A stretch of 23,392 nucleotides of DNA from JADKIH01 sp031411835 (GCA_031411835.1 JANOBV010000094.1:1-23392); one strand, 5' to 3'; positions 16,563 through 23,392 are shown, counted from the stretch's first letter. A program made the numbers and translations. The notes: a model not told the origin generated them from the sequence alone.

Positions 16563-16582
16563 ATATCGCAAATATACGATAT
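16563..16582 (-). promoter_or_regulatory. Putative ArsR operator overlapping the -7 box
   Basis: ATATCGCAAATATACGATAT is a 20-base imperfect palindrome: 8 of 10 base pairs match, with perfect 6-base arms ATATCG/CGATAT. It lies 12 bases upstream of the arsR ATG and covers the -7 element, so a bound ArsR dimer would block the polymerase. It is the only palindrome of this kind near arsR. Confidence 0.65.
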
Positions 16583-16600
16583 AAGAAAATCGAAAAGCAA
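16569..16600 (-). promoter_or_regulatory. Putative promoter of the ars operon
   Basis: Read on minus, TTG (plus 16598-16600) is followed by a 21-base spacer and TATATTTG (plus 16569-16576), an exact match to the Bacteroidota -7 consensus TAnnTTTG with acceptable spacing. Transcription would start near 16563, leaving a very short leader before the ATG at 16550. Confidence 0.6.
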
Positions 16601-16731
16601 GGGAATTTGGAATTTTTTTTGAATTATTGAGTTAAGGGGTTGGGAATCAAAATTAAACACTGAGAACACAAGTTCACAAAAGACCACGGAATATAGAGAG
16701 TTTAAAGATCTGTGTTTAATCTTCGAAAATC

Positions 16732-16750
16732 TGTGGCCATGCCGCGGGAA
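16732..16750. repeat. Dispersed intergenic repeat copy, inverted match at 21159-21177
   Basis: TGTGGCCATGCCGCGGGAA matches the reverse complement of 21159-21177 at 18 of 19 bases. Both lie in gene-free, AT-rich stretches containing phrases such as 'acacagat' and 'cgcaga'. The copy sits in the 220-base gap between arsR and the acetyltransferase gene. Nothing else recognisable is in that gap apart from the ars promoter. Confidence 0.5.
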
Positions 16751-16770
16751 ATAAAATTTAAAACCATTTA

Positions 16771-17265
16771 CTATTTACCAAAGAGGTACTGCATGATCGT
16801 CACATCCAAAAGCTTCCCAAACTTGTAACCGACTTCTTTCAAAGTGCCGACATGTTTATAGCCGATCTTTTCATGGACGTGAATACTAGCTAAATTGTCA
16901 CTGCTGATCCGTGAGATCACGGTGTGATTTTTTACTTTCTCACCTTCAAGTGTGGTGACTTCCAAAAGCTTTGAACCGATCTTTTTTCCGCGATGAAGAT
17001 GATGAATGTAAACGGATACTTCTACGGTCGTATCATAAGCACAACGATCGCTGTATGGACTTAATGAAGCCCATCCAACGATCGTTTTATTTTCTTCCGC
17101 TACAAATACCGGATGATTCTCTTTATGATTATTGTACCACTCCAATTGTTTTTCAAAAGTTCGAGGAGTTGTATCAAATGTTGCTGTAGTATTTAAGACA
17201 GCTTCATTATATATTTCTAGAATTGCATTCAGATCATCAATTGTTGCCTTACGTATTTGTATCAT
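16771..17265 (-). CDS. GNAT N-acetyltransferase of the PAT/MnaT type, candidate ArsN
   Basis: A 164-aa acetyltransferase resembling phosphinothricin/methionine-sulfoximine acetyltransferases (PAT, YncA/MnaT). The opening IRKATIDDLNAILEIYNEAV and TTATFDTTPRTFEKQLEWY are typical of this branch. FVAEENKTIVGWASLSPY forms strands 2-3, SVYIHHLHRGKKIGSKLL holds the acetyl-CoA loop (R-G-K-K-I-G), and SDNLASIHVHEKIGY is motif B. The family N-acetylates amino-acid analogues. Its position just upstream of arsR on the same strand recalls ArsN, the arsinothricin N-acetyltransferase of some ars clusters, which is from this same branch. It has its own position outside the ArsR promoter, 220 bases away, so the ArsN reading is inference and a general PAT is the fallback. 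Confidence 0.85.
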   Translation of the reverse strand: MIQIRKATIDDLNAILEIYNEAVLNTTATFDTTPRTFEKQLEWYNNHKENHPVFVAEENKTIVGWASLSPYSDRCAYDTTVEVSVYIHHLHRGKKIGSKLLEVTTLEGEKVKNHTVISRISSDNLASIHVHEKIGYKHVGTLKEVGYKFGKLLDVTIMQYLFGK

Positions 17266-17306
17266 AATTTAGAGATTGCTATCTGCAAATTAACAAAAAT
17301 CATTTT

Positions 17307-17822
17307 TTAAAAGGTAAATCGAACTGAAAGTGCACCATCTACATAGGTATAAAAGCCTGGGACCAAATCAAATTGAGGTTTAATGTCAATGCCTAAAGCA
17401 ATTGGTGCACCGGTAAATTTATATTCCAATCCAAGAATAAGATCTGCTCCGAAATAAGTTGTGCTTCTGTAATAATCATCGTCGTAAACAATCAACTTAT
17501 TCCCTTTGTAATGATAATAGCGATAGTAACCATAGCTATAGCCATTATTAAAAAAGCCAATGTGCCCACCCAAACCATAGTACCATGAAAGTCCTTCAGC
17601 ATTCTGAATTGACATCTGCTTTTCATAAAGGCCTGTGATTGAAATTGAATGTCTGGCAAATCCTATAATACCTTCCAGCGCTGTTGTGTTGCCGGTAAAA
17701 TGTTTTATGGTAATACCGGAATTGATTCCACCTAAACGAAGACCTAACCCCGTGTTATAATCATGTGCTTTCATTGTCATCGTTATTGAAACGAGAGCAA
17801 ATACCATCAATAGTTTTTTCAT
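17307..17822 (-). CDS. Small outer-membrane beta-barrel protein
   Basis: A 171-aa protein with a signal peptide (MKKLLMVFALVSITMTMKA). The mature part alternates short amphipathic strands with turns (GLGLRLGGINSGITIKHF, LEGIIGFARHSISITGLYE, YFGADLILGLEYKF) and ends DGALSVRFTF, with a C-terminal phenylalanine as in barrel proteins. A Tyr-rich loop (GYSYGYYRYYHY, about 95-106) and DDDYYRS probably lie at the cell surface. About eight strands would fit the length. No specific function can be given. It lies 41 bases upstream of the acetyltransferase gene on the same strand, so they may be co-transcribed. Confidence 0.7.
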   Translation of the reverse strand: MKKLLMVFALVSITMTMKAHDYNTGLGLRLGGINSGITIKHFTGNTTALEGIIGFARHSISITGLYEKQMSIQNAEGLSWYYGLGGHIGFFNNGYSYGYYRYYHYKGNKLIVYDDDYYRSTTYFGADLILGLEYKFTGAPIALGIDIKPQFDLVPGFYTYVDGALSVRFTF

Positions 17823-17870
17823 ATTTTTAATTTAAAGTTTTAGTTCAATTTTAATGACTTGAACGTTAAC

Positions 17871-17878
17871 CAAAGGTA
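17871..17878 (-). promoter_or_regulatory. Putative -7 box of the outer-membrane barrel gene
   Basis: On minus this reads TACCTTTG, an exact TAnnTTTG match, about 50 bases upstream of the ATG at 17822. No clear TTG lies 17-23 bases further up, only an ATTTAA stretch, so the call is modest. Confidence 0.4.
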
Positions 17879-17934
17879 GATGTATTTTTTAGCTTTTAAA
17901 TGAATATTCATTATAAGTTGTGATGATTTTTATT

Positions 17935-18080
17935 AATATTTCAAAAACTTACACTTAAATAATTATTTTTTACACAATTCACAGGTATTATGATTCTTAG
18001 ATTTTTATTTCCCACAAGACTGACACAGATTTTCAGGGAATAACTGCAGAAATATTTTTCAACCCAATAGCTATCGGGAT
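17935..18080. repeat. Dispersed intergenic repeat, left copy
   Basis: This gene-free stretch (17823-18227 overall) parallels 21081-21226 in the same orientation. The first 34 bases (starting AATATTTCAAAAACTTACAC) are identical by eye, the middle diverges, and both copies end with GCAGAAATATTTTTC followed by a CCGATAGCTATCGG-type palindrome (here CCAATAGCTATCGGG). The two copies bracket the tandem T9SS cargo genes, 3146 bases apart. Confidence 0.6.
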
Positions 18081-18090
18081 TAATCGTTTA

Positions 18091-18189
18091 ATTTCACAAA
18101 CAACTATGTATTACGTTACAGGTACCAATCTTAATGGATGTACAGCAAATGTTTGGCATTCAGATGTCAAAGAATTTGCGTATAAATAA
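18091..18189 (+). pseudogene. Remnant of a surface-protein Ig/PKD-type repeat gene (C-terminal scrap)
   Basis: An open stretch on plus reads ISQTTMYYVTGTNLNGCT, then ANVWHSDVKEFAYK and a stop at 18187-18189. The YYVTGTNxNGC phrase is typical of repeat units in large Bacteroidota surface and gliding proteins. No signal, start or longer frame exists, and the stretch begins right after a CTATCGGGAT repeat end. It is best read as a decayed fragment; chance is possible because it is only about 33 codons. Confidence 0.35.
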
Positions 18190-18227
18190 TAGCTACGACG
18201 GTTCTTCTTAAAAATTCAATAGAAAAA

Positions 18228-19622
18228 TTATTCCTTTTTAATCAACTTTCCAAACACAACTATATCAGTTGACAAATAGGCTTTGTAAATATAAATTCCA
18301 TTTTCATATTCCGTCATGTCAATCCGAGATTCTCCGAATTGTTTCAGCATTTTTCCCTGCAAATTAAATATTTCAATCTTTAAAATCTGTGAGTCATTAT
18401 CTAAATGAAATACGCCGTTAGATGGATTTGGATAAATTCCGAAGGTTGATTTTACAAGCGAAGCAATTGCTGTTATGAAATCACCTGATGAATCGGTTTT
18501 ATATGCAACGACACTGGGAAAATTTAAATTGTTATAAGAAGTAGTAACCATTAAAAACCCCTGGTCTTGTGTTTGAATCAGGGATGATCCATACGATTCA
18601 TTATCAAAGCCGGCGATTGTCTTAACGAATAAAATATTTCCGGTTGAATCGTATTTACAGAGCAGGACATCGCCATTAGTTCCGGCAGTAGAAGACGATG
18701 TCGTGAGTATTATTTCTCCGACATTATTTATAATTCCGCGACGGGCACTTTCAAGCCTGCCTTGATCCAATATAGAAGTCCAGACCGTATCAAGATTTGA
18801 ATCCAGTTTTATAAGTATTGAATTTGTATTTGAAAGAGAATCTACGGTATAGCCGTAAATATAATTTGATAAATCATCACCAATAATTCCTGCGGGCGCA
18901 GTTTCGATCATAATTTTAATCTCCTTAAACTGATTTACATTTCCGGCAGTATCCAGATTCATAACAAAAGGCTGAACTTTTTGGTCAACTGTATCATACA
19001 TTGAACCTGTGATATAGATCTGATTGTTTTGCTCGCGAAGACCTGTTGCGAAATTTATAAAAGGATCGCCATATGTTTTTACCCAATTAAACAATCCATT
19101 CTTCGAAACACTTAATAAAAACGTTCTGGTAAGTTCGGGGAAACCGGGATAGCCCTTTATTCCTGTGATCAGGAAGGCCGAATCAGTCTGGATCATTGAA
19201 TAGGGATAATAATCATACAATGAATCTGTCAAAGTATAATGCCAGAAAACATTGCCAAGTGTGTCCGAATTAATTATTGTTACCTGATTATTTAGGCCAT
19301 TAGAATTAGTAGCCGCAATAACAAGATGGTGATCGGTTAAATAAATTGTTTCAGCGGGACCTTGTTCTCTTCCGAAATTCGGAATATTGAATGTCCGTAT
19401 AGTATCGCCGAATTCATCGATGCGGATATATTCAATGTAGCCATTACACAGACCACAGTTGTCAATCTTTGTACTGATGAGATAACCGGAATCAAACTGT
19501 ATTCCTTGTACACCGATTTGTTTTAACGAATTGGAATACAATTTTTCAAAAGTTATTTGCGAGTTACCTTTTAGCGTGACGAAACATAGAGCCAGCCAGA
19601 AAATATTTTTTAAATTATTCAA
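18228..19622 (-). CDS. T9SS cargo protein, downstream copy of a tandem pair (TTG start)
   Basis: A 464-aa secreted protein, collinear over its whole length with the upstream copy at 19663-21057: about 28 substitutions, roughly 94% identity, no indels. A signal peptide ends near GNSQ (18-21). The central part (about 25-375) is made of repeating 45-65-residue beta blades (DTLGNVFWHYT, SKNGLFNWVKTYGD, DTAGNVNQFKE, DSTGNILFVKTI), suggesting a beta-propeller. Residues about 392-464 are a T9SS type A sorting domain (FGIYPNPSNGVF...). The aligned start is TTG at 19622, where the upstream copy has ATG, and the next in-frame Met would lose the signal. It lies 40 bases after its paralogue's stop. Function unknown; probably a surface binding protein. 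Confidence 0.75.
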   Translation of the reverse strand: MNNLKNIFWLALCFVTLKGNSQITFEKLYSNSLKQIGVQGIQFDSGYLISTKIDNCGLCNGYIEYIRIDEFGDTIRTFNIPNFGREQGPAETIYLTDHHLVIAATNSNGLNNQVTIINSDTLGNVFWHYTLTDSLYDYYPYSMIQTDSAFLITGIKGYPGFPELTRTFLLSVSKNGLFNWVKTYGDPFINFATGLREQNNQIYITGSMYDTVDQKVQPFVMNLDTAGNVNQFKEIKIMIETAPAGIIGDDLSNYIYGYTVDSLSNTNSILIKLDSNLDTVWTSILDQGRLESARRGIINNVGEIILTTSSSTAGTNGDVLLCKYDSTGNILFVKTIAGFDNESYGSSLIQTQDQGFLMVTTSYNNLNFPSVVAYKTDSSGDFITAIASLVKSTFGIYPNPSNGVFHLDNDSQILKIEIFNLQGKMLKQFGESRIDMTEYENGIYIYKAYLSTDIVVFGKLIKKE

Positions 19623-19662
19623 GGATTATGGATTTAATCTTCTTAAAAATTCTATAGAAAAA

Positions 19663-21057
19663 TTAATCTTTTTTAATTAACTTCCCAAACACAACTTTAT
19701 CGGTCGACAAATAGGCTTTGTAAATATAAATTCCATTTTCATATTCCGTCATGTCAATCCGAGATTCTCCGAATTGTTTTAGCATATTTCCCTGCAAATT
19801 AAATATTTCAATCTTTAAAATCTGTGAGTCATTATCTAAATGAAATACGCCGTTAGATGGATTTGGATAAATTCCGAAAGTTGATTTTACAGGCGAAGCA
19901 ATTGCTGTTATGAAATCACCTGATGAATCGGTTTTATATGCAACGACACTAGGATAATTCAAATTGTTATAAGAAGTAGTTACCATTAAAAACCCCTGGT
20001 CTTGTGTTTGAACCAGGGATGATCCATACGATTCATTATCAAAGCCGGCGAGTGTCTTAACGAATAAAATATTTCCGGTTGAATCGTATTTACAGAGCAG
20101 GACATCGCCATTAGTTCCGGCAGTAGAAGACGATGACGTTAGTATTATTTCTCCGGAATTGTTTATTATTCCACGACGGGCACTTTCAAGCCTGCCTTGA
20201 TCCAATATAGAAGTCCAAACCGTATCAAGATTTGAATCCAGTTTTATAAGAATTGAATTTGTATTTAAAAGTGAATCTACTGTGTAGCCGTAAATATAAT
20301 TTGATAAATCATCGCCGGTAATTCCTGTGGGTGCAGTTTCGATCATAATTTTAATCTCCTTAAACTGATTTACAGTTCCGGCAGTATCCAGAGTCATAAC
20401 AAAAGGCTGGACTTTTTGGTCAACTGTATCATACATTGAACCTGTGATATAGATCTGATTGTTTTGCTCGCGAAGACCTGTTGCAAAATTTTCAAAAGGA
20501 TCACCATAGGTTTTTACCCAATTAAACAATCCATTCTTCGAAACACTTAATAAAAATGTTCTGGTAAGTTCAGGGAAACTGGGATAGCCCTTCAATCCTG
20601 TAATAAGGAAAGCTGAATCTGTTTGAACCATAGAAGACGGATAAAAATCATATAATGAATCTGTCAAAGTATAATGCCAGAAAACATTGCCAAGTGTGTC
20701 CGAATTAATTATTGTTACCTGATTATTGAGGCCATTTGAATTAGTAGTAGCAATAACAAGATGGTGATCGGTTAAATAAATTGTTTCAGTGGGACCTTGT
20801 TCTCTTCCGAAATTCGGAATATTGAATGTTCGTATGGTATCGCCGAATTCATCGATGCGGATATATTGAATGTAACCATTACAAAGACCACAGTTGTCAA
20901 TCTTTGTACAGATCAAATAACCGGAATCAAACAGTATTCCTTGTACACCAATTTGTTTTAACGAATTGGAATACAATTTCTCAAAAGTTATTTGCGAGTT
21001 ACCATTTAGCGTGACGAAACAAAAAGCCAGCCAAAAAATATTTTTTAAATTACTCAT
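19663..21057 (-). CDS. T9SS cargo protein, upstream copy of a tandem pair
   Basis: A 464-aa secreted protein with an ATG start (21057) and signal peptide MSNLKNIFWLAFCFVTLNGNSQ. After it come beta blades carrying D(S/T)xGN turns, as in quinoprotein-like or kelch-like propellers, with no visible catalytic motif. KIDNCGLCNGY (53-63) holds two cysteines that could form a disulfide. The T9SS type A sorting domain spans about 392-464 (FGIYPNPSNGVFHLDN, ending FGKLIKKD). It is the leading gene of the duplicated pair and should be transcribed first. Upstream lies the AATATTTC repeat copy (from 21081) and then a MITE-like element. Substitutions between the copies are spread evenly rather than clustered. 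Specific function is not recognisable. Confidence 0.82.
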   Translation of the reverse strand: MSNLKNIFWLAFCFVTLNGNSQITFEKLYSNSLKQIGVQGILFDSGYLICTKIDNCGLCNGYIQYIRIDEFGDTIRTFNIPNFGREQGPTETIYLTDHHLVIATTNSNGLNNQVTIINSDTLGNVFWHYTLTDSLYDFYPSSMVQTDSAFLITGLKGYPSFPELTRTFLLSVSKNGLFNWVKTYGDPFENFATGLREQNNQIYITGSMYDTVDQKVQPFVMTLDTAGTVNQFKEIKIMIETAPTGITGDDLSNYIYGYTVDSLLNTNSILIKLDSNLDTVWTSILDQGRLESARRGIINNSGEIILTSSSSTAGTNGDVLLCKYDSTGNILFVKTLAGFDNESYGSSLVQTQDQGFLMVTTSYNNLNYPSVVAYKTDSSGDFITAIASPVKSTFGIYPNPSNGVFHLDNDSQILKIEIFNLQGNMLKQFGESRIDMTEYENGIYIYKAYLSTDKVVFGKLIKKD

Positions 21058-21080
21058 TGTTTAGTAAAATTATTGTTTTG

Positions 21081-21226
21081 AATATTTCAAAAACTTACAC
21101 TTAAATAATTATTTGTTACATGATTCACAGGTGTTTAATGAGAATGTTGTGATTTTTATTCCCGTGGCATGGCCACAAAATTTCGCAGAATAAACGCAGA
21201 AATATTTTTCATCCCGATAGCTATCG
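21081..21226. repeat. Dispersed intergenic repeat, right copy
   Basis: This is the second copy of the stretch described at 17935-18080, in direct orientation. It starts 24 bases upstream of the cargo gene ATG. It also contains TTCCCGTGGCATGGCCACA (21159-21177), the inverted match to 16732-16750, then CGCAGAAATATTTTTC, and runs into the left terminal repeat of the next element. Confidence 0.6.
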
Positions 21227-21547
21227 TATAGGCGTCAACTTAAGTAAGAAAGAAAAGAATGTATTTTGCTATTAAATTTATAAAAAAAGGGAATTTTAGA
21301 GATTGGACTTTATTGCCGTCAGCTTTAGCTGACGGAGGAATAAGAATAGCATTATCGCGGCTTTAGCCACATTTTTTTAATTAAATATAATAGAACTAAA
21401 CTGTGTTCATGTGGCTAAAGCCAGGTTACTGCATTCTATTTTTATTCCGTCAGCTAAAGCTGACGGTAATAAAGTTGGCGACAGCACACTAAATTTCGAT
21501 ACAAATAAATATATTTAAGTTGACGCCTATGCGATAGCTATCGGGAT
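21211..21547. mobile_element. MITE/REPIN-like element with 36-bp terminal inverted repeats
   Basis: The ends 21211-21246 and 21512-21547 are inverted copies matching at 34 of 36 bases (each begins ATCCCGATAGCTATCG at its outer edge and continues ATAGGCGTCAACTTAA). Inside are four mirrored short palindromes: CCGTCAGCTTTAGCTGACGG at 21316-21335, GGCTTTAGCC at 21359-21368, GGCTAAAGCC at 21413-21422 and CCGTCAGCTAAAGCTGACGG at 21447-21466. The whole 337 bases can thus form one hairpin or a set of small ones. No ORF, transposase or clear target-site duplication is seen, so it would be a non-autonomous element. It accounts for most of the 21058-21537 gap. Confidence 0.75.
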
Positions 21548-23392
21548 TCATTTTTTACCAAGAGCGAATCAATCGTCAGCTGCGTGATCGAATGATAATT
21601 CCCTCTTGCAGTAGAATAAATTTCATTAGCCATTGTTTTCCCGGATTCTGTTTTGATCATTGCAGCAAATAAAGGTTTCACAAATTTTCTTCTTCCAACA
21701 TCATTCAAGAATGTTTTTAATGCAGGATAGGCAGGTTCAAAATTACTGGTGATACTTTTTTCAAGCCACAAAAATAAAATTTCCGAATTACCTGTTGCTG
21801 AAAAATGAAATGCATCATCTAGGTCTTTCATTTGTACTTCTGATAATTTTTCAGGAAGCAAGCCAAGGAAACGCATCCATTCATAAGTCGAATAACCTTT
21901 TGTTGAAAGTGTATTTGCCTTTGCTCCATTGTTCCATAATTCTACTTGGTGAGCGACGTTGTTAAATTTTTCGGAAGTGACTACCGGACAATTTGCCGGA
22001 AGTCCGGGTTTGTAAACCCATTCATTAATGTTGATCTTTTTTTCTAATTCAGTATCGCCTTTGATGATCTCTGATTTAAACTCTTCAAGAAATTGTTCCG
22101 TAGTAATTGTTCCAAAAGCATGTTTGTGAAAATAGTTTTTTAGAAATGCATCAAACTTTTCTCGTCCAATCGATTTCTCAATTAGCAATAAAAGAAAATG
22201 TCCTTTTTCATAGGCAATATCATTCATGCCATCGTCGGGATCACAACCTGCGAGATTTAATTTCAAATGTGTTGCTGCACTTGTATCGCCTAATTCTTCT
22301 ATCGTAGCTTTCAGATCTTCCATGCCGAGTAAACTTTGCATGTCTGCAACATCTTTTCCATAGATAGCTTCCATTATTCGCAATTCGAAGTAAACAGTAA
22401 AACCTTCATTCATCCAGAAGTCGTCCCACGTTGCATTCGTTACTAAATTCCCACTCCATGAATGTGCAAGCTCATGTGCAACCAATGTTGTAAGTGAACG
22501 ATCGCCTGCAATGATCGTCGGCGTTGCAAAAGTCAACATCGGATTTTCCATTCCACCAAAAGGAAATGATGGTGGAAGAATGATGAGATCATATCTGCCC
22601 CAAGCATAATCGCCATATAATTTTTCTGCAGCATCAACCATTTGAGGCAGGTCTGCAAATTCATATACTGCTTTGTCAATCATAACTTGTTCTGCATACA
22701 CTCCGGTTCTTTCATCCAATGGCTTGAATTGAAAATCGCCTACTGCTAATGCGAGTAAGTATGCAGGAATTGGTTTCGGCATTCTGAAATGATAAATACC
22801 TGATTCATTTTTTTTCTGCGGATTCTCTGCACTCATAGCAGCCATCAATTGTGAAGGAACTTTTATTGTCGCTTCACAAGTAAATCGAATCCCCGGACTA
22901 TCCTGAATAGGAACCCATGTTCTCGCTAAGATGGCTTGCGATTGAGTAAATAAAAACGGTTGCTTTTTTCCGGCAGTTTGTTGCGGCGATAACCATTGCA
23001 ATCCTGCTGCATCAGTTGAAGTAGAATAATAAATTGTGATGAATGTAGGTTTTGCTTCTAGTTCAACGATCAATTCTTTTCCCAAGAACTGAACTTCATT
23101 TCCCAATTTAAATTTCGCCGGAATTTCATTTGTTCCCGAAGTAATTTTTTCAATGACCAATCCTCTTGTATCCAAATGAATTTCTTTCGCATCTTCATTT
23201 GATTCAATTGAAAGTATTGCTTTTCCGGATAAGATCTTCTTTTCAAAATCTACAACTAAGTTAAGATTCAGATGAGTAACCTTTGCTTCACTTGATATTG
23301 CAAATGAATGCGGATCTTGTCTCATTACGATTTGATTTGTTTCCATTTTGTCTTTGTGTGAATTCGTGCACGATGAAAAGATCACGAGTGAA
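21538..23392 (-). CDS. M1-family aminopeptidase lipoprotein (5' end outside window)
   Basis: A zinc aminopeptidase of family M1, which trims N-terminal residues from peptides. The visible 617 codons run off the right edge. Their first residues (SLVIFSSC) look like the end of a lipoprotein signal with lipobox FSSC, so the true start is beyond 23392 rather than at the internal GTG at 23385. Counting from that GTG, GGMEN is at 277-281 (exopeptidase motif), HELAH at 304-308 and Glu327 in NEGF completes the HExxH-x18-E zinc site. The C-terminal half (about 420-615) is helical as in leukotriene-A4-hydrolase-type members. The last codons (Ser, Arg, stop TAG) lie in the terminal repeat of the adjacent 337-bp element. 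A peptide-feeding role in the periplasm is likely. Confidence 0.93.
   Translation of the reverse strand, partial: SLVIFSSCTNSHKDKMETNQIVMRQDPHSFAISSEAKVTHLNLNLVVDFEKKILSGKAILSIESNEDAKEIHLDTRGLVIEKITSGTNEIPAKFKLGNEVQFLGKELIVELEAKPTFITIYYSTSTDAAGLQWLSPQQTAGKKQPFLFTQSQAILARTWVPIQDSPGIRFTCEATIKVPSQLMAAMSAENPQKKNESGIYHFRMPKPIPAYLLALAVGDFQFKPLDERTGVYAEQVMIDKAVYEFADLPQMVDAAEKLYGDYAWGRYDLIILPPSFPFGGMENPMLTFATPTIIAGDRSLTTLVAHELAHSWSGNLVTNATWDDFWMNEGFTVYFELRIMEAIYGKDVADMQSLLGMEDLKATIEELGDTSAATHLKLNLAGCDPDDGMNDIAYEKGHFLLLLIEKSIGREKFDAFLKNYFHKHAFGTITTEQFLEEFKSEIIKGDTELEKKININEWVYKPGLPANCPVVTSEKFNNVAHQVELWNNGAKANTLSTKGYSTYEWMRFLGLLPEKLSEVQMKDLDDAFHFSATGNSEILFLWLEKSITSNFEPAYPALKTFLNDVGRRKFVKPLFAAMIKTESGKTMANEIYSTARGNYHSITQLTIDSLLVKNESR

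Larger units (their letters stand above)
18203..21057 (-). repeat. Tandem duplication, two 1420-bp units
   Basis: Units 18203-19622 and 19638-21057 align at a constant offset of 1435 bases. Similarity starts about 25 bases beyond each stop codon (shared CTTCTTAAAAATTC) and ends at the start codon. Only 15 unrelated bases (19623-19637) separate the units, so the duplication took the coding region plus its 3' flank but not the promoter. Confidence 0.85.

Noticed and set aside
22107..22307. 66-aa plus-strand ORF inside the M1 gene
   Set aside because: It is antisense to the conserved peptidase coding region with no independent support.

Overview
The window looks like a chromosomal segment of a Bacteroidota bacterium, probably an uncultured environmental lineage. 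The evidence is AT-rich sequence, five genes ending in or encoding type IX secretion (T9SS) type A sorting domains, lipoprotein and outer-membrane-barrel genes, promoters of the Bacteroidota form (TTG, about 20 bases, TAnnTTTG), and intergenic palindromic repeats. No rRNA, tRNA, CRISPR array, phage module or transposase gene was seen.

Layout, left to right. Positions 1-412 hold a bidirectional terminator and a nested inverted-repeat element built from GACCC palindromes. Then come hflX (GTPase, minus) and a membrane-anchored cytochrome c (minus). A plus-strand block of secreted hydrolases follows: a T9SS-exported cutinase/chlorophyllase-like esterase, a 1003-aa double amidohydrolase, a second amidohydrolase-like protein without the metal-binding HxH, and a dipeptidyl-peptidase III lipoprotein. 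A strong hairpin at about 10.29 kb ends this block and separates it from convergent minus-strand genes. Those are a 310-aa T9SS cargo, a 915-aa beta-roll adhesin ending in an S74 endosialidase-type chaperone domain, and a 116-aa T9SS sorting-domain ORF that looks like the frameshifted C-terminus of the adhesin.

From 14.5 to 17.3 kb lies an arsenic-resistance cluster on the minus strand: arsR, a thioredoxin-type arsC, a Cys-tailed protein resembling DUF6428, and an aquaporin. A PAT/ArsN-like GNAT acetyltransferase lies just upstream of arsR. No ArsB, Acr3 or ArsA pump is present. The simplest reading is that ArsC makes arsenite and the channel lets it leave down its gradient, as in the AqpS system of Sinorhizobium. 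The arsR promoter has its -7 box inside a palindromic operator.

The right end carries an outer-membrane barrel protein, a pair of tandem T9SS cargo paralogues about 94% identical (1435-bp period, no indels), and an M1 aminopeptidase lipoprotein running off the edge. Between the paralogues and the M1 gene sits a 337-bp MITE/REPIN-like element with 36-bp terminal inverted repeats. Its outer end supplies the stop codon of the M1 gene. The most interesting points are the pump-less ars cluster, the nested palindromic elements, the split S74/T9SS adhesin and the drifting tandem cargo pair.
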